Source of the DNA: CAZKUN01 sp964555935
GTDB lineage: Bacteria; Armatimonadota; Zipacnadia; Zipacnadales; VGFC01
Direction: 5' to 3'
Assembly (NCBI GenBank): GCA_964555935.1
Contig: CAZKUN010000013.1
Coordinates: 12,997 to 76,996 of the forward strand
DNA: 64,000 nucleotides
Positions 1 to 8,627 of the stretch are shown piece after piece. Numbering within the stretch: position 1 is the stretch's first letter; the number at the start of each line of letters is the position of its first letter. The notes under the pieces are model-generated. The model was not told the origin of the DNA and searched no databases. It was given only the letters and a program-made list of their open reading frames with translations. Position numbers and translations under genes: made by a program.

Positions 1-1
1 C

Positions 2-412
2 GATGGCGAGACCTCGCGCGAGTTCGAGGGCAACTACACCGCCTATCGCGAGGCCTTGAGGCGCGAAGACGAGCTGAAGGAGCAGTCCAAGGCGGCGCAG
101 CGGGCAGAGGAGCGGCAGCAGCGTCTTGAAGTCGAGAAGCAGGCGCGCAATAAACGCAAAGCCAAACGCGCGGCGGAGGAGTCATCGTCGGAATACAAGC
201 TCCGGATACGAGCCGCTGAGCTTGAGAAGCAATCCGCCGAACTCGAGGCGAGACTCGCCGAACTCGAGCAGCTTCTTGCCAATCCGGAACTCTACGATGA
301 GCCCTCGCGGGTACAGGAACTCAACATCGAGCACCATCGGGTCCAAGGGACGCTGAAGGAGACCTACGCCGCGTGGGAGTCGGCTGTCGACCAACTGGGG
401 GACGATGGGTAG
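2..412 (+). CDS. ABC-F family ATPase, C-terminal fragment
   Basis: The reading frame is open from the left edge, so only the C-terminal end of the gene is present. The first residues (DGETSREFEGNYTAY) match the end of the second ABC domain in Uup/EttA-type ABC-F proteins, where a short EGNYxxY-like segment follows the last strands. It is followed by about 90 highly charged residues rich in Glu, Arg, Lys and Ala that look like a coiled coil, which is the usual C-terminal extension of this family. ABC-F proteins are soluble ATPases that act on the ribosome or on DNA; they are not transporters. The internal ATG at 56 is not the true start. It converges with the leftward gene ending at 469. The family call is good; the subfamily cannot be decided from the tail. 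Confidence 0.8.
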   Translation, partial: DGETSREFEGNYTAYREALRREDELKEQSKAAQRAEERQQRLEVEKQARNKRKAKRAAEESSSEYKLRIRAAELEKQSAELEARLAELEQLLANPELYDEPSRVQELNIEHHRVQGTLKETYAAWESAVDQLGDDG

Positions 413-424
413 GTGACAGGACGA

Positions 425-462
425 GGCGGGTGACGGTCGGCTGCGGCAAAGTGCCACCCGCC
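425..462. terminator. Candidate bidirectional terminator hairpin
   Basis: The gap between two convergent genes holds a perfect 8-bp inverted repeat (GGCGGGTG at 425-432, CACCCGCC at 455-462) with a nested 4-bp hairpin (GGCA/TGCC, 445-455) in its loop. There is no T tract on either side, so it would be a non-canonical intrinsic terminator. The placement between convergent stops is the main support. Confidence 0.4.
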
Positions 463-468
463 CGCGGA

Positions 469-2622
469 TCACGAGGCCTGCAGAACGGCGATGAGCCGCA
501 ACATGCGTTCGCGCAGTTCGCGCATGCGGCGGACGGTCAGTTCCGGAGCGGGAGTGTACTCCCAGATGTAGCGATCATCGAAGGGGCGGTCCGCGAAGCT
601 ATTCACGGGGGACATCCGGCGCGCCTCGGCGAGTAACGCTCGGGCCTCGGACGGGGCGGCGCCCGAGCGAGACCGGCATAGGCGCTCAAGCGTGCGGAGA
701 CAGCGGTAGTCCTCGACGCCCTCGCGTCGCCCCTCCCAGCCGATCGTGCCTACGGGTCCCTGCTCCGAGGGTGCCATGTACCACTGACTCCAATCCTCGG
801 GCACGGCCCATGTCCCGTCGGCGTCGCGGGTTAGGGGTTCGGTCGAGTAGTAGGCCCACTGGCCGAGGCCGCGCAGGCCCGCGCTCCACGTGTAGAAACC
901 ACATGCGTATCGGTCAAAGCGCGGGCTCTGGCCACGCTGGTTGCAGTCGTATCCCCACAGCTCCTTCCCCATCTCCTCTGCGCGGGCGACCGTCGCCTCA
1001 TCCACGTCCGAGACGCCCGCGATCCACACATCGTAGAGTTCGCCCACATGCTCGACGCCGTACTGGCCTATGGCGGTGACGGTCCGAGCCTCGGGAACCT
1101 GTGAGTAGAGCCGGCCGAATGTCTCCCTCACTCCGGCAACGCGTTCTGCGTTGTTGGGCTCATCAGCCACGTAGAAGAGCAGAGGAGGCCACCCGAGAAG
1201 CTTCCGCCGCTGCAAGAGGTCCCGGACGGTGCCTGGGTCGCGGAATGCTCCCCAGCCCGGAATGCCCCCGCCGGCAGACAGCAGTATCAGCGGTCTGTCT
1301 GGAGCCACGAGCCCCGCGGCCTGTGCGAGCGCCAGCCGTTGCCGCAGGCCAAGGTAATGCCGAGCGTCGGAGGGCTCGTACTGCATGTCGAGGTCCAGCT
1401 CGACCCTAATGTCGCCGCCGCGCGTCTCGCGTTCGGGCGCGACGTAGAGACTGACCGATGTCATCCCGTGCTCCGCCATGTCGCGGTAGTAGAGCCTCTG
1501 TAGTCGAGGTGATGCCATTGGCTCCGTCAGGTACACGTCGGCGTAATACATGAAAAACGACACATCGGCGGGATCGAGTTTCACGCGGGGCACGGTGACG
1601 GCGATGCTGATGGGGAATCGCCCGCGTTCAGTTTCCGCCTCCAACTCCAGTCGCAACTCCGGCAGTGACCAGTCCGGGGGCACGCGCACCCGCACGGCGT
1701 GCTGCAGGACGTCGCCCCGCTTCACGTCCTCGCGCGCGTGGCCCTGCTCGGACTCAGCAGGCGGCAGAAGCAGCAGAGGGTAGCGGATGTGTGCCTGGCT
1801 GTTGAGCTCGCGCTTGCTGTAACCGATGCGAAACAGCGCGACGTCGTCGGCACGTAGCCCCGGGGGCAGGCCTTGGACGCGAAGACGCGCGCCCTCAATA
1901 TCCCGCAGCGCGTGAAGCATCACCATGACGGTTTCGCGCTCGCCTGGCGGGCAAGTGGCTCTGATCTCCCCGTCGGGGGCGAGACACTCCTCGCGCAGGG
2001 GCATGTACCGCGCCGAGGTGCCCTGCTCCAGTGGGCGCGTGAATGCGAGGAAGCCGAGGTCCGATTCGAGCGTCGTCGGGTCGACCGGCGGGTTAACGAC
2101 GGGACTTACGTCGCCGATGCGAACGGAGTCATCCTGAACGAAAGTGATCCCGTCCCAGTGCGACTCCGGAGCGTACGACAGGAGCCCGATCTTAACGACG
2201 CTGTCAGTCTCCCGCGTCCGGAAGTCAAGCTTGAGTTCGGTCCATTCGGGGAACCTGGCCCAGCCCGTGGATGCGACACAGATGCCGTTGAGCACGGCGT
2301 CATACGCGACGAGCGAGTGGTGCCCGGCGGCCGGCGTGCGGATCCAGGCTCGCGCGCGATAGCCCGTGTTGGGCTTTACCGTGATGGGCTGGTAGGCCAG
2401 GGCATACGCCGAGCCCTCCTCACGCTGCAGGCGCAGCCACCGGTCGCCGTCGGTCGCGTCATCTGTCTCCACCGTCGCCGTGACGTTCGTCGTGACGGCC
2501 CAGCCCTCGGGCAAACCATCGGCAACGGCCTCGAAGGACGGGTTGCTCGGAAGATTCGGCGCCCCCTGAGCGACGCCCGCTGACGCGCACAACCAAGCGG
2601 TCACGGCTATACAGGTAGTCAT
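469..2622 (-). CDS. Secreted GH123/DUF4091-like glycosidase with N-terminal carbohydrate-binding domain
   Basis: A 717-residue protein with a signal peptide of about 20 residues (cleavage near AQG-AP). Residues about 25-170 resemble a CBM4/9-type beta-sandwich (opening NPSFE, then long strands). A second beta domain covers about 190-350. Residues about 355-680 look like the TIM barrel of GH123/DUF4091 proteins: VADEPNN at 485-491 gives the adjacent Asp-Glu pair (D487-E488) used as catalytic residues in GH123, and a C-terminal REGVEDYRCLRTLE segment is typical of DUF4091. GH123 enzymes release N-acetylgalactosamine; the substrate here is unknown. Its ATG overlaps the TGA of the upstream heparinase gene (ATGA), so the two are probably co-translated. 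Family assignment is reasonable; activity is inferred. Confidence 0.7.
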   Translation of the reverse strand: MTTCIAVTAWLCASAGVAQGAPNLPSNPSFEAVADGLPEGWAVTTNVTATVETDDATDGDRWLRLQREEGSAYALAYQPITVKPNTGYRARAWIRTPAAGHHSLVAYDAVLNGICVASTGWARFPEWTELKLDFRTRETDSVVKIGLLSYAPESHWDGITFVQDDSVRIGDVSPVVNPPVDPTTLESDLGFLAFTRPLEQGTSARYMPLREECLAPDGEIRATCPPGERETVMVMLHALRDIEGARLRVQGLPPGLRADDVALFRIGYSKRELNSQAHIRYPLLLLPPAESEQGHAREDVKRGDVLQHAVRVRVPPDWSLPELRLELEAETERGRFPISIAVTVPRVKLDPADVSFFMYYADVYLTEPMASPRLQRLYYRDMAEHGMTSVSLYVAPERETRGGDIRVELDLDMQYEPSDARHYLGLRQRLALAQAAGLVAPDRPLILLSAGGGIPGWGAFRDPGTVRDLLQRRKLLGWPPLLFYVADEPNNAERVAGVRETFGRLYSQVPEARTVTAIGQYGVEHVGELYDVWIAGVSDVDEATVARAEEMGKELWGYDCNQRGQSPRFDRYACGFYTWSAGLRGLGQWAYYSTEPLTRDADGTWAVPEDWSQWYMAPSEQGPVGTIGWEGRREGVEDYRCLRTLERLCRSRSGAAPSEARALLAEARRMSPVNSFADRPFDDRYIWEYTPAPELTVRRMRELRERMLRLIAVLQAS

Positions 2623-5438
2623 TTCGCAGCCGTCCAGTGGATGGTGTTGGGCATCCGGAAGGTTGGGGCGCCTGGTATGGTTCGATGGGGGTGGTGCGTG
2701 TGCGCGGCGCCACGTCCGCCCTCGATGAGATCGAAGCCGGGACGGTGTCGCAGAGCGATCGTCGCGCGTCCGTCAGGATTGGCTTGGACGCCGTCGACGG
2801 CCAGCGCATAGGTAGTTCCGTCTCCGAACTCGACAGTTACGCGTTCGTTGGGCAATCCCTCGCGCGCGGGAATCTGCGTATCCACAACAAGCGCGTCCTC
2901 ATCGTCGCCCGCCTCGACGCAGAGCACGTCCACCACGTTCCCCTCCGCCGCCGGGGGAGCCGTGATGCTCTGGCCAGCCATCGCGACCTCCGTTCCGTCT
3001 ACGAGGACCATCTCGGTGGGCTCGTCATCGACCACACGCGCGAAGGCGTAGCGTCCGGTCACTCGCAGGTCGATATTGGCAGCACCTACGCTGACATCCG
3101 GACCCGTGGTTAGGGCGTGGTAGTCAGTGAAGCCTTCGCCGCGGCAGACGATCCCGACGGCACCCGCTCCGTCGCCTTCGAGCGGCAAGCTCTCGACGCT
3201 GGTGAGCCTCGGCGCGTCCCGGAACGGCTCATGGACGGCGGCGAAGACGCTCTGTAGATCGGAGCCCTCTCGGCGCACGAGCAGCGCGGGCATCGTGTGG
3301 TCGAAGACCGCCGCGTTGCTCTCCTTGGCCCGGCGGATCGACGGCAGCGCCGCAGTGTAGACCGTCGTGTCGGGCTGGCCCAATAGCGAGGTGTGGAGGC
3401 CGCGAGACGGATCGTCCGCATACCGGAACGTCGCCGACCACGCCTGCGCGCCGTCCCCGCGAGCCACGTCCTCGAACAGGCCATAGAGGGTGTTGACGCC
3501 GTCGACGACCGGGTTCCAGCTCTGGGCGATTGTATCCGTCCACGGCCGCCGCGCCCAGCCCGGTGGGAGAAGACCCGCCGCATGGGGTTGCATCGGCAGA
3601 CTGGCCTCCAGCGTCTGGTCGTAGTCGGCGCTGCCGTGGAGGCACCAGTCGTGCTTGTCCCCGCCCGTGACGCGGAAGACATCGACCACGTAGCCTCCTC
3701 CGCCGGGCAACGCCACGAGCGCGAGCGCTCTGCGGTACAGGGATGCGATGTCGGGGTAGGCGCCCTCCGACGAGGCCTCGCAGAAACGCAGGAGATCGCC
3801 GCACCGTGCCCACGCCATGAGCGCGCCATCCGCGGGAGGGTCGTCGCCCGACGAGCGCTGATTGGCCTCATTCACGACCACCGAATTATGAGCAACCGTG
3901 CTGCATGCGAAGGGCCGCAATATCGTGTGCGTGTAGCCCAAGTCGGGCAGGAGTTGTCGGCCCGCTCCGAAGAGAAGCAGATCGAGAGCATCGGCATGTT
4001 GGTGTCCGTAGCCGCCTGAGAAGTGGAGGTTTGCTTGCACGCCGCTCTCGCCCGCGCCGACCCCGAGGATGGCATGCCCCATGGCCCACGCAAGTGCCGT
4101 GCCGACCGGCCCCTCGCGCGCCTCGGGGATGGGGCGACCGAGGTTGGCGGCGGGCCAGGCATCGTGGATGGGCGTGACCTCGCCGTCCGGCAACCGCATT
4201 CGGTTCAGCGCGGCGATCGACTCCTCGAGCATCGGGACATCACTCGCGCCCGAGAATCTGTCGATGTGCAGACCGTCGATGGGGTTGACGTACCCCTCCG
4301 GGTCTGAGTAGCCCTTGAGCGGTCCTTCGACGCAGCTCTGCAGAGAGTAGACCGTTTGGGAGTGATACGATGGGGAGGCCTCGCGCCAGATGCCGTCCGG
4401 GTAGAACTGCCGCTCGAGGATCCCGTCCACGCGTCGCAGAGCGTCGTGGACGAACTCCGGCTCGCCGATGACCCGCCCGATCACCGCCAGCCCTCGTATG
4501 AGCGAGCCGTCCATGTTCCCCAGGTAGATCGGGAAGGTGCGCGTGAAGTTGGCGGTCGCCCGGTGGAATTCTTCAATGTTACGGCGGACATCGGTGCCCA
4601 GTTCATCTGAGAGAGCGTCAACCGCCTCGCTGTCGGCCACCCGGTCGTACGTGCGAGCGAGAGCGGGCGACATCTCCGAGTAGAACCAGTTGTCCAGGCC
4701 ATCGCCGCGCAAGGTCGAGCAGTACGGGTATGGCGTGCTGTATCCTGGGAGGTCTTTCGCCATGCCCGGCACGGGCTGCAATCCGTTGGGCGGTCTCGGC
4801 AGCGGCTGGGTGTCGAAGACCTTCATCGCGAACATCGACCAGTTCTCAATCCCATGCGGGCTGTAGTGCGGATACACCTCCGCCAGCCGGTTCAGGATGA
4901 TCCCCGCCTGCCGCGCGTGCGGCTCGTCTCCCGTCGCGTGGTATATCTTGGCCAGCGCGCCGGCCATGGACTCCATGTATCTCTTCTTGCAGTTCTCGAC
5001 ACGCATCTGCATGAAGTGCTTATAGCCGTCCTCGCCCTCCCAGTACCGGTAGACGTGCTCCTGTCCGGTGGAGTCGGTGACGCGCGTCTCCTTGTCCAGC
5101 GGGTACTCCTCGTTGGGGAAGACCATGTTGCAGAACTTGCACTCGATCTGGTCCGGCTCCTCCGGCGACCAGAGCCAGTGGTAGGTATCCGAGACGTTGC
5201 CATCATCGCAGTTCGGGCAGAGGATGTGATAGAAGGTCGTTCGCGGAACGATGAACTCGTCGATCTGCTCGCGTCCGAGGGACATGACGTGCGTGGCCTG
5301 CTCTCGGAGCGAATCCACTTCGGCGTCAGTCAACTCCACCGGGAAGACGGGGTGTTTGACCGGATAGGCCATCGCGGAGGAACAGATCACCACGCTCATT
5401 AGGAGCGCCAGGCCACCGAGCATGTTCGCGTGGAGCAT
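2619..5438 (-). CDS. Secreted heparinase II/III-family polysaccharide lyase with zinc-ribbon-like insert
   Basis: A 939-residue exported protein (signal peptide about 1-24). Residues about 40-400 are helical, as expected for the alpha/alpha toroid of heparinase II/III-type lyases. Near the N terminus two CxxC pairs (C74/C77 and C100/C103) in a CPNC...CKFC pattern suggest a small zinc ribbon. The beta-sheet domain contains SGGYGHQHAD (H479, H481), followed by TVAHNSVVVNE, which are the conserved His/Tyr/Asn-rich motifs of this family. Such lyases cut uronic-acid-containing polysaccharides (heparin-like, alginate, ulvan). The start has a good ribosome-binding site (GGAGGT, 5 nt spacing). It is the first gene of a two-gene leftward operon with the GH123-like protein. 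The substrate cannot be told from sequence. Confidence 0.8.
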   Translation of the reverse strand: MLHANMLGGLALLMSVVICSSAMAYPVKHPVFPVELTDAEVDSLREQATHVMSLGREQIDEFIVPRTTFYHILCPNCDDGNVSDTYHWLWSPEEPDQIECKFCNMVFPNEEYPLDKETRVTDSTGQEHVYRYWEGEDGYKHFMQMRVENCKKRYMESMAGALAKIYHATGDEPHARQAGIILNRLAEVYPHYSPHGIENWSMFAMKVFDTQPLPRPPNGLQPVPGMAKDLPGYSTPYPYCSTLRGDGLDNWFYSEMSPALARTYDRVADSEAVDALSDELGTDVRRNIEEFHRATANFTRTFPIYLGNMDGSLIRGLAVIGRVIGEPEFVHDALRRVDGILERQFYPDGIWREASPSYHSQTVYSLQSCVEGPLKGYSDPEGYVNPIDGLHIDRFSGASDVPMLEESIAALNRMRLPDGEVTPIHDAWPAANLGRPIPEAREGPVGTALAWAMGHAILGVGAGESGVQANLHFSGGYGHQHADALDLLLFGAGRQLLPDLGYTHTILRPFACSTVAHNSVVVNEANQRSSGDDPPADGALMAWARCGDLLRFCEASSEGAYPDIASLYRRALALVALPGGGGYVVDVFRVTGGDKHDWCLHGSADYDQTLEASLPMQPHAAGLLPPGWARRPWTDTIAQSWNPVVDGVNTLYGLFEDVARGDGAQAWSATFRYADDPSRGLHTSLLGQPDTTVYTAALPSIRRAKESNAAVFDHTMPALLVRREGSDLQSVFAAVHEPFRDAPRLTSVESLPLEGDGAGAVGIVCRGEGFTDYHALTTGPDVSVGAANIDLRVTGRYAFARVVDDEPTEMVLVDGTEVAMAGQSITAPPAAEGNVVDVLCVEAGDDEDALVVDTQIPAREGLPNERVTVEFGDGTTYALAVDGVQANPDGRATIALRHRPGFDLIEGGRGAAHTHHPHRTIPGAPTFRMPNTIHWTAAK

Positions 5439-5718
5439 GTAGGACCTCCAACGGCCGTCGATGCGGTAGTGGATGTCTGAGATCAGCTCCGCCCGCCACC
5501 CTCGTCCCCACCCGCTTCGCCCAGCGGCGTGGCTCCACCTCGCCTTGGCCGTCCAGCGGGCGAGGCGTGAGCGAGGAACCGGTGGCGGGAACGCGGAACA
5601 TGCATGCCCATGCCGTCCGTGTCCGCGGGTCGCCCGACCCGCGAGAACTCACCCGGGATTGGGCGTGCGGGTCGGGCGACCCGCAGGCACGAACGACCGG
5701 GGATGGGGAGTTACGCCC
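5439..5718. promoter_or_regulatory. Divergent intergenic region between heparinase and amidohydrolase genes
   Basis: This 280-bp gap separates two divergent genes and must hold their promoters, but no clear -35/-10 pair is visible in the GC-rich sequence. It contains two strong hairpin repeats (5625-5642 and 5666-5685). The open frame running through it into the downstream gene is arginine- and proline-rich and does not look coding. Confidence 0.4.
5625..5685. repeat. Two intergenic hairpin repeats
   Basis: Two perfect palindromic elements lie 23 bp apart: GCGGGTCG/CGACCCGC (5625-5642) and TGCGGGTC/GACCCGCA (5666-5685). The right flank of the second (AGGCACGAACGA) recurs beside a different copy at 53829-53846 (AGGCACGGACGA), so these belong to one family of intergenic hairpins scattered through the window. 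Confidence 0.7.
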
Positions 5719-7314
5719 ATGAGCCTGAGGCTGTTCGACGCCCACTGCTACCTCGGCCGGTTCAAGCACCTCGACGAGCGCTACTTCCACGCGCGTGAAG
5801 ACTTGCTCGCGGAGATGGATCACTTTGGCATTGCCGAGGCGCTCGTTTGCGACACGCTATCGCGCGAGTTGGACCCTCGAGCCGGTAACCCTCGCATCGT
5901 GGATCTGTGCAGGGACGAGCCCCGCCTCCACCCGTCGTGGGCGCTGGCCCCGCCCGTGCAGTCGCTGCCGTTCCCGCTTGACGAGTTGCCCTCGGCCATG
6001 GCCGACGCGGACGTGCGGGCTGTCCGGCTGTTCCCCGGCCACCTGGAATTCACGCTCGACGAGTGGTGCGTCGGTCCAATCCTGGAAGTGATGCAAGACA
6101 TCCGCGTGCCGGTCCTCATCGACCCAACGCCGGCCCTCAAGGCGGCGGGGCGAGACCTCACCGACTGGGACGCGATGGTCCGGCTGTGCAAGGCATTCCC
6201 GGATCTACCGATCATCGCCGCCGAACAGCGGTGGTACTGGCGCGATCGCACGTTCTACCCCGCGCTGGAGGCCTGCGAGAATCTTCACCTCGAGCTGAGC
6301 GCGTTCTGGATGTTCCGCGGCATTGAGTTCGTCTGCCGGGAATATGGGGCGCATCGATTGCTGTTTGGCACGAGGCTGCCGGTCCGAGACGCGGGGGCAA
6401 CGGTGGCGCAACTCCAATACGCAGAGATCTCCGACGAGGAGAAGCAAGCCATCGCGGGGGACAATCTGCGCCAGATGCTCGACCTCGATCCCCAGCCGAT
6501 CGAGCAGGTCGCGCCGGACCCCGGCCTCGGCACGTGGTACTCGGCAGTCCGGGCGGCCCAAGAACCCTTCGCGGGCGAGACGCTGGTCGACATCCACGCG
6601 CACATCGGCCCGGGCTCACCGTACTTTCTCCCGGATTCCGAACCGGACCAACTCGTCCGCCAGATGGACCGACACGGCATCAGCAAGATGGTGAGCTTCG
6701 CCTTCGCCGGGATGAACGCGGACTGGGCCTGGGGCAACGACTTCGCGCACCAGGCGGCCTGCGATCACCCCGGCCGGATCCTGCCGCTCGCCCAAGTGAA
6801 TCTGTGGGATGATGCGGAGATGACTCGCGAGATGGAGCGCTGCTGCGACGAATTCGGCTTCTGGGGCGTGAAGCTGCACCCTTGGTGGAACGAATACCCC
6901 GAGACGGGCGATCATGTCAGGCGGTGCTGCGAGTTCGTCAACGATCGAAAGCTCATGTTGCTCAACCACCACTGGGGCCCGCCCACCGCCCTCGACGAGA
7001 TCGCCAAGGACTGTCCGAACGCTCAGCTCATCGTCGGACACTTGGCTCTGGATGCCGAGTACGCGCGGGTGATCAATGAGAACGACAACGTGCACATCTG
7101 CACGTGCCTGCCGGTCCTGCGAGGCGAGGTCGAGCAAGCGGTGAAGCTGATCGACACGAGCAAAATCATGTTTGGCTCGGATGTCCCCGACCTGCCCATT
7201 CCCATCGGCTTCGGATCGATTCTCTACGCGAGGATCGATGACGAGGCGAAGCGCGCCATCATGGGCGTAAACGCTCAGCGACTACTGGAGAAGATCACAT
7301 GCGCGAAAACATGA
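5719..7314 (+). CDS. Tandem amidohydrolase_2-type metal-dependent hydrolase
   Basis: A 531-residue cytoplasmic protein built from two copies of the amidohydrolase-2 TIM-barrel fold. The second copy (about 288-531) keeps the metal motif HAH (293-295), a later HLALD segment and a C-terminal FGSDVP motif followed by the family-typical helix ending GVNAQRLL. The first copy (about 1-260) has AHC (H9, C10) in place of HxH and FGTRLP in place of FGSDxP, yet keeps the closing helix GDNLRQML, so it looks catalytically degenerate. The ATG at 5719 is preferred over 5473 because GGGGAG lies 8 nt upstream and the sequence before it is intergenic repeat. Members hydrolyse or decarboxylate small cyclic or aromatic substrates. 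It overlaps the next gene by 16 bp. Confidence 0.75.
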   Translation: MSLRLFDAHCYLGRFKHLDERYFHAREDLLAEMDHFGIAEALVCDTLSRELDPRAGNPRIVDLCRDEPRLHPSWALAPPVQSLPFPLDELPSAMADADVRAVRLFPGHLEFTLDEWCVGPILEVMQDIRVPVLIDPTPALKAAGRDLTDWDAMVRLCKAFPDLPIIAAEQRWYWRDRTFYPALEACENLHLELSAFWMFRGIEFVCREYGAHRLLFGTRLPVRDAGATVAQLQYAEISDEEKQAIAGDNLRQMLDLDPQPIEQVAPDPGLGTWYSAVRAAQEPFAGETLVDIHAHIGPGSPYFLPDSEPDQLVRQMDRHGISKMVSFAFAGMNADWAWGNDFAHQAACDHPGRILPLAQVNLWDDAEMTREMERCCDEFGFWGVKLHPWWNEYPETGDHVRRCCEFVNDRKLMLLNHHWGPPTALDEIAKDCPNAQLIVGHLALDAEYARVINENDNVHICTCLPVLRGEVEQAVKLIDTSKIMFGSDVPDLPIPIGFGSILYARIDDEAKRAIMGVNAQRLLEKITCAKT

Positions 7315-8621
7315 GTATGGCCATAGCGCTAGTCGGCATCGCGTCGCTAGCGCCGGTTGCCCTGGCCGCCGAGACCCTCCCGGACGGCTTCCCCACCCAG
7401 CGAGGCCGGTTCGCCTTCACCAGCGCGCAGATCCTCGCGAATCCTGGCGACCATGCAGAAGAGCTGGAATACCTCTCTCAGTTCGATGTTGTCCTGACGA
7501 ACGGACTCGGGATCGCGCCAGAGGCCACCCGGGACCACCTGCAGGCTCAGGGCTGCGAGCTGTTCCTGTACTTCTGGACCAACGGCCTCTACGCGGAGAA
7601 TCGGGTCGCCAACCCGCCGATGGGCGATTGGTGCGATACGCTCGTCGCCAGGCCCCGCATTAACTTCATCGGCGGCGTCCCGCTCCCCAGCCTGGCGGGC
7701 AAACCGGCCTACTACTACGATCTGACCAATGGCGAGCTGGTGGATCGGCTGTGCGCTGAGATGGCGAAATCCCGTGCGGAAACGGGCTATGACGGCATCT
7801 TCTTCGACTACACCGGCGTGTACCCGCTGCCACCGGAGGTGCTGGAGGTCTGGCAACGCGAGCACCCGGACACGGCGTACGACGAGGGCGTTCTGGACCT
7901 GCTCCGTCGACTGCGCGAAGTCGACCCGGAGTGCCTGATCTTCACGAATCAAGCACACCGCGCGGACGTGCCGCTGCTGGCTGAGGCCGACTACGACTTG
8001 GCCGAGAGCCTGGCGACGAGTTTCATGTGGGGCCCCGAGACGGAGATCGACGGCGAGAAGATCTCAGAGACCTACTTCCGCACTTGGCCCGGCGAGTTCG
8101 GCATCGAGGGCTCGTATGGCGAGCTGGAAAGGGCTGCCCGCGAAACGCCTCCCCGCCGCGACATGTTCTACCTCGACTACATGCAGCCCCGCTACAGGAC
8201 GCAAGCCGACGAAGCGCCGGAAGGGTCGCTTGACCTGGAGGCCGTCTACTACTCCTACTGCGCCGCCGCGCTTTGGGGGAGGGCGGCGGCTTGTAGCGGC
8301 TGGTACGCAGGGCATGAGTATCGCGGGCCGCTGCACTTCGCCGACCTCGGCGACCCACTCGGAGATGGCCCGGTCGAGGAGGACGGGGCGGTGGTAAGGG
8401 AGTATCAGCGAGGATTGGTCGTGCTGACCGCGGGTGTCGACCCCGTCTCGATCCCGTATCCTGTTGCAGCGGGCGAAGCGCTGTATGACCTGTTCAGCTC
8501 GGCGTGGATCGAGCCTGTCGATGGCGAGTGCGAGTTGACGCTGGCGCCTGGCGTGAGAAGCATCTCGGGTGAGCCTCACCCAATCGGACGCGTGTACCTG
8601 AAAACAAGCCGGACCAACTAG
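7299..8621 (+). CDS. Secreted TIM-barrel putative glycosidase
   Basis: A 440-residue protein with a signal peptide (about 1-23, ending near ALA-AE). The body reads as a beta/alpha barrel: strand ends such as DVVLTNG, FLYFWTN, YDGIFFDYTG, CLIFTNQ and DMFYLDYMQP occur at regular spacing, and the acidic residues in FFDYTG and YLDYM are candidate catalytic or sugar-binding residues. It resembles uncharacterised 'putative glycoside hydrolase' proteins of polysaccharide-degrading environmental bacteria, but I cannot name a CAZy family. The start lies inside the end of the amidohydrolase gene and the next gene begins 6 bp after its stop, so it is part of an operon. Confidence 0.55.
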   Translation: MRENMSMAIALVGIASLAPVALAAETLPDGFPTQRGRFAFTSAQILANPGDHAEELEYLSQFDVVLTNGLGIAPEATRDHLQAQGCELFLYFWTNGLYAENRVANPPMGDWCDTLVARPRINFIGGVPLPSLAGKPAYYYDLTNGELVDRLCAEMAKSRAETGYDGIFFDYTGVYPLPPEVLEVWQREHPDTAYDEGVLDLLRRLREVDPECLIFTNQAHRADVPLLAEADYDLAESLATSFMWGPETEIDGEKISETYFRTWPGEFGIEGSYGELERAARETPPRRDMFYLDYMQPRYRTQADEAPEGSLDLEAVYYSYCAAALWGRAAACSGWYAGHEYRGPLHFADLGDPLGDGPVEEDGAVVREYQRGLVVLTAGVDPVSIPYPVAAGEALYDLFSSAWIEPVDGECELTLAPGVRSISGEPHPIGRVYLKTSRTN

Positions 8622-8627
8622 GGAGAG

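Noticed and set aside
74..103. Possible tRNA, rRNA or CRISPR signals across the window
   Set aside because: No cloverleaf, rRNA segment or regularly spaced direct repeat array was recognised; the repeats are palindromic singles or pairs without spacers of constant length.
5473..5718. Upstream start for the tandem amidohydrolase gene
   Set aside because: The added residues are Arg/Pro/Ala rich, overlap hairpin repeats, and a ribosome-binding site precedes the ATG at 5719.
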